From NCBI GenBank assembly GCA_963974675.1, contig CAXBDQ010000006.1, forward strand, positions 1-64,000: a stretch of 64,000 nt of DNA. The letters are read 5' to 3'. Both the position numbers and the translations under genes were made by a program. Shown piece by piece: positions 54,376 to 63,713 of this stretch. The notes beneath the pieces were generated by a model. It saw nothing but the letters and a program-made list of their open reading frames with translations, did not search any database and had not been told where the DNA came from. Every line of letters starts with the position of its first letter. The first letter of the stretch is position 1. The DNA comes from Porticoccus sp963974675 (GTDB lineage: Bacteria; Pseudomonadota; Gammaproteobacteria; Pseudomonadales; Porticoccaceae).

Positions 54376-56322
54376 TTAGGGAGCAAAATTGTAACGAACA
54401 CCTACGACAGCACCGAAGCCCAATGTTTGATAGCCATAAACCTCTTCATAATTATCGTCGAGGATATTGTCCAGTCGCGTATAAAACGACAACTGCTTGT
54501 TCATTTGAAAGCTGGCACTTAGATTCAACAATGTGTAGTCATCTAACCTCACGACCTGTGATGGTTGAGGCCATGGAGGGAAAAATTCATCATCCTGAGA
54601 ACCATTGTACTGGGCATTTAGGTTTACATTGAATTGACTAGTTGGCGACCAATTTAAACTGACGCTGCCAAGGTGCCGAGGTCGACGAAGTTCATCGGCA
54701 TCGCGATCAACAGCTGAATCCGGCTGAGTGGCATCGACATACGTATAGCTTGCTTTCAAACCCAAAGTTGCCGCAAGTCTAGCATCCAAAGTTACCTCTA
54801 CGCCCTGTCGATCACTGGTACCATTAATATTTTCTGCCGTAAACGCAAAGGTCATCGGGTCATACACAAAACCATCGATTTCATTTTCTAACCGGGCATT
54901 AAAGTAAGTTATACCAAGCAACAACCCACCACCCAATAACGTTTGATCAACGCCTACCTCCCAGCTTTTGGATTCTTCCGGCTGTAAGCCTGGGTTACCC
55001 TGAAAATTGGTAAAAAAACCAAAACGTTCAGTAAAGGTGGGATTTTTAATGGCTGTTCCGTAGGTTCCACGCAACCGAGTATCACCATTAGGGAGTGTAT
55101 AGCTTGCCTCAAACCGGCGGGTATTGGCATTTTGAAATTCGTCGTTATCATCATGACGAACACTGGCCGCCAGGGTCAGGTCATCCCAAAGTGTAATCCT
55201 ATATTCTAAAGCCAAACTGTCCGTTCTTCTTTTTCGGTCCTGGTTCGGGTCCCCCCATGGCTGAGCTGTGCCCCGTTGACTAAAATCCTCAGTTTCATGT
55301 TCGGCTAAAAAAGATAATTGCTGCGTGTTATCTGCCCAATTCAGCGCATTCAGGTAACTGTACTGCTTCTTTCGTATTGATTTATCGCCAGAGAGGCTAC
55401 CATTAGTAAACTCATCGTTATTATGGCGACTAACTGATACCGCCAGTCGTTGTTGCCAGTGATCATCGAATAATGAGAAATCCGTCTGCAGCCGAGCAAA
55501 ACGTTGCCGAAACTCAGACTCTTTGTCGGCGTCTTGAGGCAATCCCGTCACAAATGAATCTATCTCATCAAACTCATTTTCGCCTTCGGTCTGGCGGCCA
55601 GTTAGGGAAAAAGACAGGTTCTCCAATGGCTTCCAACCCGCATTTAGATTCAACGTGGTATTTCTGTAACCATCTTCCTCTCCGCCATGGCGGGAAATAT
55701 TTTCACCATCGGCTGAAACATGGGATCCATTCAAATTAATATGATAGGCATCCCCACCACTTCCCAGGCTAAACCCAGAGTGGTTGGTGCCGTGACTCCC
55801 TGCCTCTGAATACACACTACTCTGTAGTGGCTTATTGGCTTTTTGGGTCAAGATATTCACCACCCCAGCCACAGCGTCACTGCCCCACAAAGCACTTTGT
55901 GGGCCACGAACAATTTCAATTCTTTCTATCCCTGTCACCGGCAAGTGAGCCCAGTTGAACTCATCCCCCTGTGAAGCATCATTGACCTCCACACCATCAA
56001 TCATCACCAACACATGGTTTCCCTCTGCACCACGCATACGCAATTGTGTCGTTGAGCCGAGAACACCACTTCGATTAATCGCTAACCCGGGGACATCACG
56101 TAGCAAATCGCTAACCATAGTCGCGTGAGAATTTTCTATATCTTTGGCAGAAATGACGGAAATGGCACTAGCAGATTGTTGAAGGCTAATAGGCTGATGT
56201 GAAGCAGTAACGACTATTTCTTGTAAATTAGAATATTCATTTTTCGGCTGCTGAGCATAGGCGTGGTTGTTATAAGTCACAGCAGAAACTGCCAGAAGAC
56301 TGGCAAGGGCAAAGTATTTCAT
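54376..56322 (-). CDS. btuB: TonB-dependent vitamin B12 receptor BtuB
   Basis: About 648 residues. A signal peptide (to about residue 24) is followed by a TonB box (EIVVTAS), the plug domain (about 40-150, with VMIDGVEVND and IEIVRGPQSALWGSDAVAGVVNI) and a 22-strand barrel ending VRYNFAP. Resemblance to BtuB is supported by the cobalamin riboswitch directly upstream. The ATG at 56322 has GGAG eight bases upstream; the open frame runs 30 codons further up into the leader. Confidence 0.94.
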   Translation of the reverse strand: MKYFALASLLAVSAVTYNNHAYAQQPKNEYSNLQEIVVTASHQPISLQQSASAISVISAKDIENSHATMVSDLLRDVPGLAINRSGVLGSTTQLRMRGAEGNHVLVMIDGVEVNDASQGDEFNWAHLPVTGIERIEIVRGPQSALWGSDAVAGVVNILTQKANKPLQSSVYSEAGSHGTNHSGFSLGSGGDAYHINLNGSHVSADGENISRHGGEEDGYRNTTLNLNAGWKPLENLSFSLTGRQTEGENEFDEIDSFVTGLPQDADKESEFRQRFARLQTDFSLFDDHWQQRLAVSVSRHNNDEFTNGSLSGDKSIRKKQYSYLNALNWADNTQQLSFLAEHETEDFSQRGTAQPWGDPNQDRKRRTDSLALEYRITLWDDLTLAASVRHDDNDEFQNANTRRFEASYTLPNGDTRLRGTYGTAIKNPTFTERFGFFTNFQGNPGLQPEESKSWEVGVDQTLLGGGLLLGITYFNARLENEIDGFVYDPMTFAFTAENINGTSDRQGVEVTLDARLAATLGLKASYTYVDATQPDSAVDRDADELRRPRHLGSVSLNWSPTSQFNVNLNAQYNGSQDDEFFPPWPQPSQVVRLDDYTLLNLSASFQMNKQLSFYTRLDNILDDNYEEVYGYQTLGFGAVVGVRYNFAP

Positions 56323-56421
56323 TGATTTTTCTCCAACGTTCAGCCCCGAACGTATCTTGAGTAAAAAATACCCACGAAGGAGAAATTGGCGGAAAGACAA
56401 CAGGATTGTCAAAACCAGCGC

Positions 56422-56712
56422 AACCGCACCCCGCGGTTCGTCTGCGTAGCGACAGGCCGGTCTCCGGACTCATGAGCGGTTTCCCTGCTAAATCGCCTTC
56501 CCATATCAAACATGACACAGTGGCTGTGTGATTTAGCGCTTGAGCCTACCAATTGCCTAATGGCCAGTAGACTCACTCAATTACCGTTGCGGGGGCAGTA
56601 TCGGAATGGTTAACCTTTTTTGAAGCACTGACTGTTAAGAAAGTACTGGGTTTAAACTCACCGATTTCCCGTTTCACTCAACTCGCAGGTATGCGAGCCA
56701 AGAACCTATTGC
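56422..56712 (-). promoter_or_regulatory. cobalamin riboswitch in the btuB leader
   Basis: Read on the minus strand, the leader has GGTTCTTGGC near 56706, the core TGCCCCCGCAACGGTAA (56597-56581), the conserved GCCACTG (56524-56518) and the B12 box AGTCCGGAGACCGGCC (56470-56455), in the order and spacing of AdoCbl riboswitches. A hairpin AACCGC/GCGGTT (56438-56422), followed by GGTTTT, may be the expression platform. It should shut btuB and the downstream salvage genes off when B12 is plentiful. Exact ends are approximate. Confidence 0.93.
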
Positions 56713-56812
56713 ATTAGCAAGGCGCAGAAATTTACGCCCACAACGAGTTAATGTCAACAAGACAGCAGCAAATGATGGAATAGGAAAAAATAAATAAATA
56801 ACGAAAAAGATA

Positions 56813-58183
56813 CTACTCTAGGGCCTGCAGAGCATCCGTTAGCTTACGCACAGGGACAATCTCCATACCCTCGATAGGATGACGCGGCATATTTCCCGTA
56901 GGTACAATAGCTCGTTTAAACCCATGCTTAGCCGCTTCTCGAAGGCGCTCCTGACCATTTTGTACCGGACGAATTTCGCCAGACAAACCCACCTCTCCGA
57001 ACACCATCAAATCTCTGGGTAGTGGTCGATCGCGGAAACTGGAAATCACCGCCAGAATCAGCGCCAAATCGGCGCTGGTCTCTAAAACTTTAACCCCTCC
57101 CACCACATTCACAAATACATCCTGGTCACCCACCATAATCCCGCCGTGTCGATGCAATACAGCGAGCAACATGGCTAAACGGTTATGATCTAGGCCCACG
57201 GTAACACGACGGGGATTGCTCAAATGACTATCATCCACCAACGCCTGCAGCTCAACTAAGAGGGGCCGAGTCCCTTCCCATACCACCATTACCACACTAC
57301 CCGAAGCCACCTCATCTCCACGCTGAAGAAAAATCGCCGACGGATTGGCCACTTCTCGTAGCCCCCTGTCTGTCATGGCAAACACTCCCAGCTCATTGAC
57401 CGCACCAAAACGATTTTTATTGCTGCGCAAGGTACGGAAATGGCTATCACTGGAACCTTCCAACATCAACGAACAGTCAATCATGTGTTCCAATACTTTG
57501 GGGCCGGCAAGACTGCCATCTTTTGTGACATGGCCCACCAACAGCAGCACGGTATTAGTCTGCTTGGCATAGCGGATCAACATTGCCGCGCTTTCTCTCA
57601 CCTGAGAAACACTACCCGGCGCCGAGGTGACGTCCTCCAGATTCATCACTTGAATAGAATCTACAACCATAATTTTAGGCTGCAATTGCTCAGCGGTAGC
57701 ACATATTGTCTCCACAGAGGTCTCGGCCATGATTTGGAGCTGATCTGTAGGTAATTCCAACCTCTTAGCGCGCATAGCCACCTGCTGAGGTGATTCTTCA
57801 CCGGTGACGTACAGCGTTTTTTGATTTTTAGCCAGCTCACATAAGATTTGTAGCAACAGGGTGCTCTTTCCCGCTCCAGGCTCCCCGCCCACTAAAACAC
57901 AGGAACCGGGCACTAGACCTCCGCCCAACACCAGATCTAGCTCTTTAACACCTGTCGTTATTCTGGGGATTTCATCAAGAGCAATTTCAGAGAGTTTGCT
58001 AACAGCGCCGTCTGCAGCGCCGGCAAAGCCGGAACTTCTTCGGGAAGCAGGCGACACTGTAGAGCCTAGACGTACTTCAGTGAGCGTATTCCAGGCGTTA
58101 CACTCATTACACTGCCCCTGCCACTTGGTGTAGTCGGCACCGCAATCATTACAGACATAAGCAGATGATTTTTTTTTAGCCAC
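56813..58183 (-). CDS. radA: DNA repair protein RadA
   Basis: A 456-residue RecA-like protein. An N-terminal zinc finger (CNDCG...CNECNAW, residues 11-31), RecA core with Walker A GEPGAGKST (100-108), the RadA-specific KNRFG (256-260), and a C-terminal Lon-protease-like domain (about 290-455). RadA drives branch migration in recombination. The start is GTG at 58183 with AGGG upstream. It lies alone downstream of the second TonB-receptor gene. Confidence 0.98.
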   Translation of the reverse strand: MAKKKSSAYVCNDCGADYTKWQGQCNECNAWNTLTEVRLGSTVSPASRRSSGFAGAADGAVSKLSEIALDEIPRITTGVKELDLVLGGGLVPGSCVLVGGEPGAGKSTLLLQILCELAKNQKTLYVTGEESPQQVAMRAKRLELPTDQLQIMAETSVETICATAEQLQPKIMVVDSIQVMNLEDVTSAPGSVSQVRESAAMLIRYAKQTNTVLLLVGHVTKDGSLAGPKVLEHMIDCSLMLEGSSDSHFRTLRSNKNRFGAVNELGVFAMTDRGLREVANPSAIFLQRGDEVASGSVVMVVWEGTRPLLVELQALVDDSHLSNPRRVTVGLDHNRLAMLLAVLHRHGGIMVGDQDVFVNVVGGVKVLETSADLALILAVISSFRDRPLPRDLMVFGEVGLSGEIRPVQNGQERLREAAKHGFKRAIVPTGNMPRHPIEGMEIVPVRKLTDALQALE

Positions 58184-58292
58184 GATTGATCCCTAAGGAA
58201 AGACCGAAGTCTACCATGACAATTTATTTAAGAAAGTGAGTAATAGAAGGGAAATAATTTCTTAAGTATTCAGCGCAATATTTTAGATATTT

Positions 58293-60386
58293 TCAATGAA
58301 ATTGAAGCGTAGCCCGAACAAAAGTTCGTGTTTCAAACACATTAGTCTGGCTGAACTCATGGTAATCACCACCCAGGTTCTGGCCAATTAGCTCTAATTT
58401 TAGTCGAGATCCACTGAATTCAAAACTTTTTGCTATACGCATGTCCACTCGGCCGTAGGATTCTCTATCGCCTCCCCAGAAAACCCAAGCCATTTCGTCT
58501 AGGTAATAATAGCCAAGGCTGGCTTCCCAGCCACGCCCAACATTATGCGACATCAACACACTAGCCGTATGGCGTGGCGTGGCGTCATTCTCATGAGCAC
58601 AGCGAAAAGCAAGCGCCTGACACGCCTGATCCACTTCAGAAAAAGCATAAGACACCCACAGCCTGGATTGATGAGTGAACTCCCAACTAATACCTGTTTC
58701 AAAACCCATCACCTCTGTGGCGCCACCATTCTTATCGAGAATAGTGCCAGGATTAAAAAGGGAAATGAGTTCTGGATAAAACGGGTCTGCAACAAACTCC
58801 AGCTCTCGTTCAAACTCTTCTCTAAAAAGCTTCACTTCAGTTAAAAGTTTCCGGCTCAACCAATAGCCTACATACTCCACCTCAAAGCTACGCAATCGTT
58901 CGGGATCTAATTTTCCCGTAGATATTTGTATCTGCTCTAAGACTGATCCGTCATTCAGGCGAATAGACACATCATGTAAATGCTCGGCCAGATAAGGTTG
59001 CCGCCAACTCTCAGCAACGGCCACCTTAAATACATGGCCTTTAGCCATGGTTACATTGAACCCTAGCCGTGAAGAAAACTTACCTTTTACAAAATTATTA
59101 TCTTCGTAAGTCAGACCGACGTTCATTAGTACATTCTTAAACAAACGGTATTCTAAATTGCCGTAGGCTCGATAGGTGTCCATAAACTCACGGTCGTTCG
59201 TGTTTATAACAGAACGACCTTTTACCATATCTTTACGGTACCCCAGCCCCCACAAAGTACGATGTTGTCCATCTAACAAATTCGTTTTCTGGAATTCAAA
59301 ATTTAAGCTGTTTGATGTGAAGTCAAACGCACTACCTATAATCTTTTGGTCTTGCTGACCAGGGACAAGGATAGGAACCTGAGCAGGAGGAATTCCCAGA
59401 ATATCCGAAAGCAATCCCGCATCAAATTTATCGACTTCTTCACTAGAGCTCAGACCAAGCTGAACATACCACTCATTCCCAGGTAAACCAGACTGTGTCA
59501 GCCTGAAATTTCCATACTGCTCCGTAGGTTCTTTGTTCGCAATTGGGTCAATAGATATACCCAGCCCTCCCCGCCCCCAAGGCCCTCTGGAATAACCAAG
59601 CTGAAAGTCCAGCGCCGTATGGGAAGCAGATTGATAACGCCCTTTCAGCCGACCCGAACGCGCTGTTGACTCATCATTTACATCATCAAACCCGTCCGTA
59701 TGAAAGTAGCTAGCCGATGCAATATAATCAAATTTCTCACCGACGTGAGAGTATTGTGTCGACAGAATGTTTGTATCTTGGCTACCACTTGTCGCGCTCA
59801 TTTTCCAACCGGGATTGGCGTATGGCTCCCTAGTGACAATGTTAATAGCTCCAACAAATGCGTTAGACCCGTAAGCAACACCTGCGGATCCTCGGACTAC
59901 CTCTATTCGATCAATATCATCGATAACAATCCCCAACCTATCCCAATCAACAATGCCAAACAACGAGCCCACAGCCACCCGACCATCTATCAGCACCTGC
60001 ATCCTGCGAGACAAACCATCTGACTGACCATGGTAAGTCACCGCTGTATGATGATCCCTCCAGCTCAACCCCACCTGAAATCCTGGCACTAAACGAAAAA
60101 GATCAGGAATTTCAATAAAACCGGAGGCTTCAATCATCTGGCGATCAATCACGGTCATTGCCACCGGCGTATCTGTAACAGACTGGGGCAAGCGCGTAGC
60201 GGCCATCACCATGGGAATATCCCCGATAAGATCTTCTTCGGTAATAACCTCAGAAAAGGCAAACTCAGTGAGTGTCATTAACCCGATGAGCAGAGAAACC
60301 CACTTATATTTAAGAGGCTTTAATGTCTTTTTGGTGAGATACCTAATCCATTGCACCACGTACTTTCCATTTTGATAAACGAGCAC
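58293..60386 (-). CDS. TonB-dependent outer-membrane receptor, substrate unknown
   Basis: Up to 697 residues. After an N-terminal hydrophobic signal (about 29-47), the plug domain shows PVAMTVIDRQMIEASGF and the typical IDRIEVVRGSAGVAYGSNAFVGAINIVTRE; the barrel ends in VFETRTFVRATLQFH. No clear TonB-box consensus. The start is uncertain: GTG at 60386, or GTG at 60359, which has GGAAAG just upstream. It has no riboswitch or transport neighbours that would name the ligand. It is distinct from btuB. Confidence 0.85.
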   Translation of the reverse strand: MLVYQNGKYVVQWIRYLTKKTLKPLKYKWVSLLIGLMTLTEFAFSEVITEEDLIGDIPMVMAATRLPQSVTDTPVAMTVIDRQMIEASGFIEIPDLFRLVPGFQVGLSWRDHHTAVTYHGQSDGLSRRMQVLIDGRVAVGSLFGIVDWDRLGIVIDDIDRIEVVRGSAGVAYGSNAFVGAINIVTREPYANPGWKMSATSGSQDTNILSTQYSHVGEKFDYIASASYFHTDGFDDVNDESTARSGRLKGRYQSASHTALDFQLGYSRGPWGRGGLGISIDPIANKEPTEQYGNFRLTQSGLPGNEWYVQLGLSSSEEVDKFDAGLLSDILGIPPAQVPILVPGQQDQKIIGSAFDFTSNSLNFEFQKTNLLDGQHRTLWGLGYRKDMVKGRSVINTNDREFMDTYRAYGNLEYRLFKNVLMNVGLTYEDNNFVKGKFSSRLGFNVTMAKGHVFKVAVAESWRQPYLAEHLHDVSIRLNDGSVLEQIQISTGKLDPERLRSFEVEYVGYWLSRKLLTEVKLFREEFERELEFVADPFYPELISLFNPGTILDKNGGATEVMGFETGISWEFTHQSRLWVSYAFSEVDQACQALAFRCAHENDATPRHTASVLMSHNVGRGWEASLGYYYLDEMAWVFWGGDRESYGRVDMRIAKSFEFSGSRLKLELIGQNLGGDYHEFSQTNVFETRTFVRATLQFH

Positions 60387-60476
60387 ATTCTATCGGGCAA
60401 TATCCACAATAGAAAACAACATCTCATCCATCACTTGCCATAAACTTACTCAGACATTTCTGATAGAGTAACAGGC

Positions 60477-61592
60477 ATGTCACTGATACCTGAAAAAACG
60501 CTGACCATCTCGCCCTCTCTGGCCGCAACAATTGGTCTTGAGGAGGCAATCTTACTCCAGGCTCTCAGTGAACTCATGTGTCATGGCTCCCCCGAGCTCA
60601 ACAAAGGTTATCAATGGCTAACGGTTCACCAGCAACAACTGCTCAAAATCACACCTTTTTGGGATGTGACAGCCATTCAACGCATTAGCGTTAACTTACG
60701 TGACAAGGGGATTTTATTGATTGCCTCTGCGCCCTTAATGGAAAGCAAAGAACTTCGTTTCGCATTTAATGAACAAGATGCCGCCAAAGAAACATTTTCT
60801 GCAAATCATTCTCCGGTCATTCAACCTCCCCAAAGACAAGGGGCAAAAATTCTTCCACCGACATGGTTGCCAGAAGAAGACGTTCTACGCCAACTCGAGC
60901 AGTACAATATTCCTGCCCAGTTTATCCATGACCAGCTACCCGAATTTATTACTTATTGGGCAGAACGCAACGAACCCCAATTTAGCTGGGGCTCTAAGTT
61001 TATTAAACACGTACTTCGTATCTGGCGAAATCAGCAGACGCAAGCCACAAAACTAGGCCAACAAAAACCCATGTGTGCTGACTGGCACCCCTCCCAAGAT
61101 GCAATGGATATTCTGGTACGACAAGCGGGAATCAATCATAATTTCATCGAAGATGCTATCCCCGAATTCATGCTTTACTGGGTGGAGCGTGGGGAGGCAT
61201 CCAATACGTGGAACAGCCGGTTTATCATGCACGTTAAACGCCAGTGGGCACGATTTACCGCCACGATGGAACATGATTCTGAGCCAAGATTAATACCTCA
61301 GGACTGGAAACCCAGCGAAGAACTTTTTGAAGTTTTAATACTAGCCAATATTTCTCGTGATTTTGCTGAGCGACTCGCGCCAGAATTTGTTCTTTATTGG
61401 CGCGACAGCGGCCAGGCTCATAATTCTTGGAACACCAAGTTTCTACAACAGGTTAAGCGAGAGTGGTCTCGACAACAATCGGCTACCCCTCAGGTAACAA
61501 GCAATGGACAACAACGACCTCATCGATCAAACAGTACAAGAAATAACAGCCTCATCGACGAACTCAGTGACCGCAGCTGGGCCAGCACCTGA
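60477..61592 (+). CDS. replication-type protein with three tandem DnaT-like domains
   Basis: 371 residues. The N-terminal part (about 1-100) looks like a winged helix as in phage replication initiators (QWLTVHQQQLLKITPFW, then RISVNLRDKGIL). Then three repeats follow at about 130-184, 203-257 and 277-331, each W-x-P...PEF-x-x-YW-x-(E/D)...W-x-(S/T)-(K/R)-F...H/Q-V-x-R-x-W. This is the pattern of the C-terminal single-strand DNA-binding domain of the primosome protein DnaT, which has one copy. It overlaps the next gene by 89 bases. A helicase-loading role is inferred. Confidence 0.8.
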   Translation: MSLIPEKTLTISPSLAATIGLEEAILLQALSELMCHGSPELNKGYQWLTVHQQQLLKITPFWDVTAIQRISVNLRDKGILLIASAPLMESKELRFAFNEQDAAKETFSANHSPVIQPPQRQGAKILPPTWLPEEDVLRQLEQYNIPAQFIHDQLPEFITYWAERNEPQFSWGSKFIKHVLRIWRNQQTQATKLGQQKPMCADWHPSQDAMDILVRQAGINHNFIEDAIPEFMLYWVERGEASNTWNSRFIMHVKRQWARFTATMEHDSEPRLIPQDWKPSEELFEVLILANISRDFAERLAPEFVLYWRDSGQAHNSWNTKFLQQVKREWSRQQSATPQVTSNGQQRPHRSNSTRNNSLIDELSDRSWAST

Positions 61593-62175
61593 GCTAACGG
61601 CCAAAAATACTGCCCACCTCATTGATGCAATTAATCAAGTATTTGCGTTGTTCCGACTCAATTATCACAACCAGTTTTATAGTGCTTATAACGACACAGA
61701 ACTACTAAATCAGGCCAAACGGTTATGGTTGGAAGCGTTAGCACACTTTTCTGAAAAGCAGATACTAACGGGCGCGAAGAATGTTATAGAAACCTCAGAC
61801 TACCTGCCTACGCTAAACCGAATGATTCAAAACTGTGAAGGACAAAGCAACGAGTTTGGACTGCCATGTCCACACGATGCTTATCTGGAAGCCTGTAATG
61901 CTCCATCACCAAAAACTCACGCTAAGTGGTCTCACTTGGCTGTATATTACGCGGGAGCAGAAACTGGTTGGTACCGATTAACCCATGAAGCAGAATCCAG
62001 TAGCTATCCTGCTTATCAACAGCACTACCGTCGAATATGCCGTGATGTGGCCCAAGGTAAAAAGCTAACCTCGCCATCAGAACCCATGTTGGAGGCCAAA
62101 GAGAAACCCCCACTTAGCAAGCAAGAATCCCTCAAGCAACTGGCACATTTAAAAGAACAGTTAGGGCTTAATTAA
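61504..62175 (+). CDS. phage lambda P-like helicase loader protein
   Basis: 223 residues. Residues about 34-110 (AHLIDAINQVFALFRLNYHNQF...AKRLWLEALAHFSEKQILTGAKNVIETSDYLPTLNRMI, shown in part) resemble the replication protein P family, which in lambda delivers DnaB helicase to the origin. The N-terminal 30 residues are low-complexity. ATG at 61504 lies inside the preceding gene, in another frame; an in-frame GTG at 61567 is possible. No integrase, capsid or other phage gene is near, so this looks like a chromosomal pair with the DnaT-domain gene. Confidence 0.72.
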   Translation: MDNNDLIDQTVQEITASSTNSVTAAGPAPELTAKNTAHLIDAINQVFALFRLNYHNQFYSAYNDTELLNQAKRLWLEALAHFSEKQILTGAKNVIETSDYLPTLNRMIQNCEGQSNEFGLPCPHDAYLEACNAPSPKTHAKWSHLAVYYAGAETGWYRLTHEAESSSYPAYQQHYRRICRDVAQGKKLTSPSEPMLEAKEKPPLSKQESLKQLAHLKEQLGLN

Positions 62176-62277
62176 TACCAGAATTTTGCAGAAAAAAACG
62201 CAGCTCTTGGGCCACGCTCTACCAATGCTTGATGTAGACAGCTCCGTTCATTCGGACTATCGTCATCAGTATCATAG

Positions 62278-62526
62278 TTATTTTTTAACCTTTCGGTAAA
62301 TAATAAGCAGCACTAAGGCTCCGACTGTCGCAGTGGCTATGCTGCCCAAGTTAAAACTACCAGTAGAACCCATCCCCAAAAAAGAACCGACCCACCCGCC
62401 AACGAAAGCACCGGCAACACCCAACAACGCGGTAACAATAAAACCCCCGCCATCTTTTCCAGGCATAATCATTTTAGCCAAGATACCAGCAATCAGTCCC
62501 AACACTATCCAAGATAAAATACCCAT
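62278..62526 (-). CDS. GlsB/YeaQ/YmgE family small membrane protein
   Basis: 82 residues, mostly three Gly-rich hydrophobic helices. MGILSWIVLGLIAGILAKMI followed by PGKDGGG is the family hallmark, and the end LVLLIIYRKVKK is basic. The family (transglycosylase-associated-like) is often stress-induced, role unknown. The gene lies 72 bases downstream of mscS with a terminator between. Confidence 0.93.
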   Translation of the reverse strand: MGILSWIVLGLIAGILAKMIMPGKDGGGFIVTALLGVAGAFVGGWVGSFLGMGSTGSFNLGSIATATVGALVLLIIYRKVKK

Positions 62527-62564
62527 CTCTTCTCTCCCTTATTTGAAATAAGAATAAAAGACAA

Positions 62565-62592
62565 AAATAAAAAACCCCGCATTTAGCGGGGC
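62565..62592 (-). terminator. terminator of the mscS-type gene
   Basis: GCCCCGC and GCGGGG form the stem around TAAAT, followed on the minus strand by TTTTTTATTTTT. It lies seven bases beyond the channel gene stop. Confidence 0.9.
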
Positions 62593-62598
62593 TTAAAT

Positions 62599-63408
62599 TT
62601 ACGAATCGTTACTGGCAACCTGATGCATATGTACATCTGACTGAGGGAATGGAATAGAAATGCCTTCCTGATCAAAGCGTTTCTTAACGGCCTCTGTTAG
62701 ACCAAAGTAAACGCCCCAGTAATCTGCCTTATTCACCCAGGGGCGAACCACAAAATTGACACTGCTGTCCGCCAACTCAACCACCGCAATAGTCGGAGCT
62801 GGATCTTTAAGGATACGATCATCTGCAGCGACGATATCTTCCAGAACTTTCTTCGCCTTATCAATATCATCGCCATAACCAATACCCATGACCAAATCTA
62901 CTCGACGTGTATCATTGGTAGAATAATTGGTGATAGTGCCGCCCATCGCTTGGCCATTAGGAATAATTATTCGTTTATTATCACCGGTGTTCAATTCAGT
63001 TGTAAAAACCAAAACACTCGTGACTGTTCCAGCAACACCGGCGACCTCAACAAAATCACCGACACGATAAGGCTTAAAGATAAGTATCAGCACACCCGCA
63101 GCAAAGTTGGCGAGAGAACCCTGAAGAGCCAAACCAACAGCAAGACCTGCAGCACCAATGACGGCAACAAGCGATGCCGTATGAATACCTAACTGCCCAA
63201 GCGCCGCAATCACAACAAAAGTAATCAATGCATAATACACAAGCGCTGACACAAAGTGCTGAATGGCCACATCCATTTCTTTTTTCTGCAAGAGCGTGGA
63301 CACTACTCCGCGAAGCCATTTAGCGACCGCTTTACCAATCACAAAAATAGCTAGTGCTATCAGCACTTTTAAGCCATAAAAAAGAATGAAATCACCTACA
63401 TTATCCAC
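62599..63408 (-). CDS. small-conductance mechanosensitive channel (MscS family)
   Basis: About 269 residues: three transmembrane helices (to about 125), the pore helix GLALQGSLANFAAGVLILIFKP, then the beta domain (VGDFVEVAGVAGTV) and the C-terminal alpha/beta domain ending PFPQSDVHM. It releases solutes on osmotic downshock. I place the start at GTG 63408, which has GGAG six bases upstream; the longer open frame begins with a TTG at 63435. The domain pattern matches E. coli MscS in size. Confidence 0.93.
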   Translation of the reverse strand: MDNVGDFILFYGLKVLIALAIFVIGKAVAKWLRGVVSTLLQKKEMDVAIQHFVSALVYYALITFVVIAALGQLGIHTASLVAVIGAAGLAVGLALQGSLANFAAGVLILIFKPYRVGDFVEVAGVAGTVTSVLVFTTELNTGDNKRIIIPNGQAMGGTITNYSTNDTRRVDLVMGIGYGDDIDKAKKVLEDIVAADDRILKDPAPTIAVVELADSSVNFVVRPWVNKADYWGVYFGLTEAVKKRFDQEGISIPFPQSDVHMHQVASNDS

Positions 63409-63550
63409 AATATTCTCCGTTAGTTTTCTCTGCAAAGGTCAGCTCACTGATTCCGCCATCACTCACTGGCTGAACGAGATCTTTCCCACTAATTCACAAC
63501 CACTTGAAAGGATATATCGGTATAGCTAAATTATCCCAATCAAAAATCCG

Positions 63551-63713
63551 CTACTTCAATGAAATCCAAAGCGCATGGATAATGCCAGGCACCAAGAAAA
63601 ACAGACATAACACGATATTAATCACCAAGTCCTTTCCCGCACCAACTTTAAGAAAAACAGCCAGCGGGGGGAAGTCACAAGGATGCGATGATTGGAAAAA
63701 TTTTATTGTTCAC
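63551..63713 (-). pseudogene. yqaE/pmp3-like small membrane protein gene, apparently frameshifted
   Basis: From a GTG at 63713 with GAGG eight bases upstream, twelve codons (VNNKIFPIIASL) run to TGA at 63677-63675. Reading on in the +1 frame from GAC at 63676 gives PPLAVFLKVGAGKD, LVPGIIHALW and a TAG at 63551: the two-helix Pmp3/YqaE fold. Joined, they make 53 residues, the family length, with no start codon for the second part alone. It may be decayed, a sequence error or a shift at TTG-TGA-C. It lies between parC and the channel gene. Confidence 0.6.

Noticed and set aside
60477..62175. A prophage remnant containing the DnaT/P-like genes
   Set aside because: No integrase, repressor, structural genes or attachment repeats flank them; neighbours are radA, a receptor, a membrane protein, a channel gene and parC.
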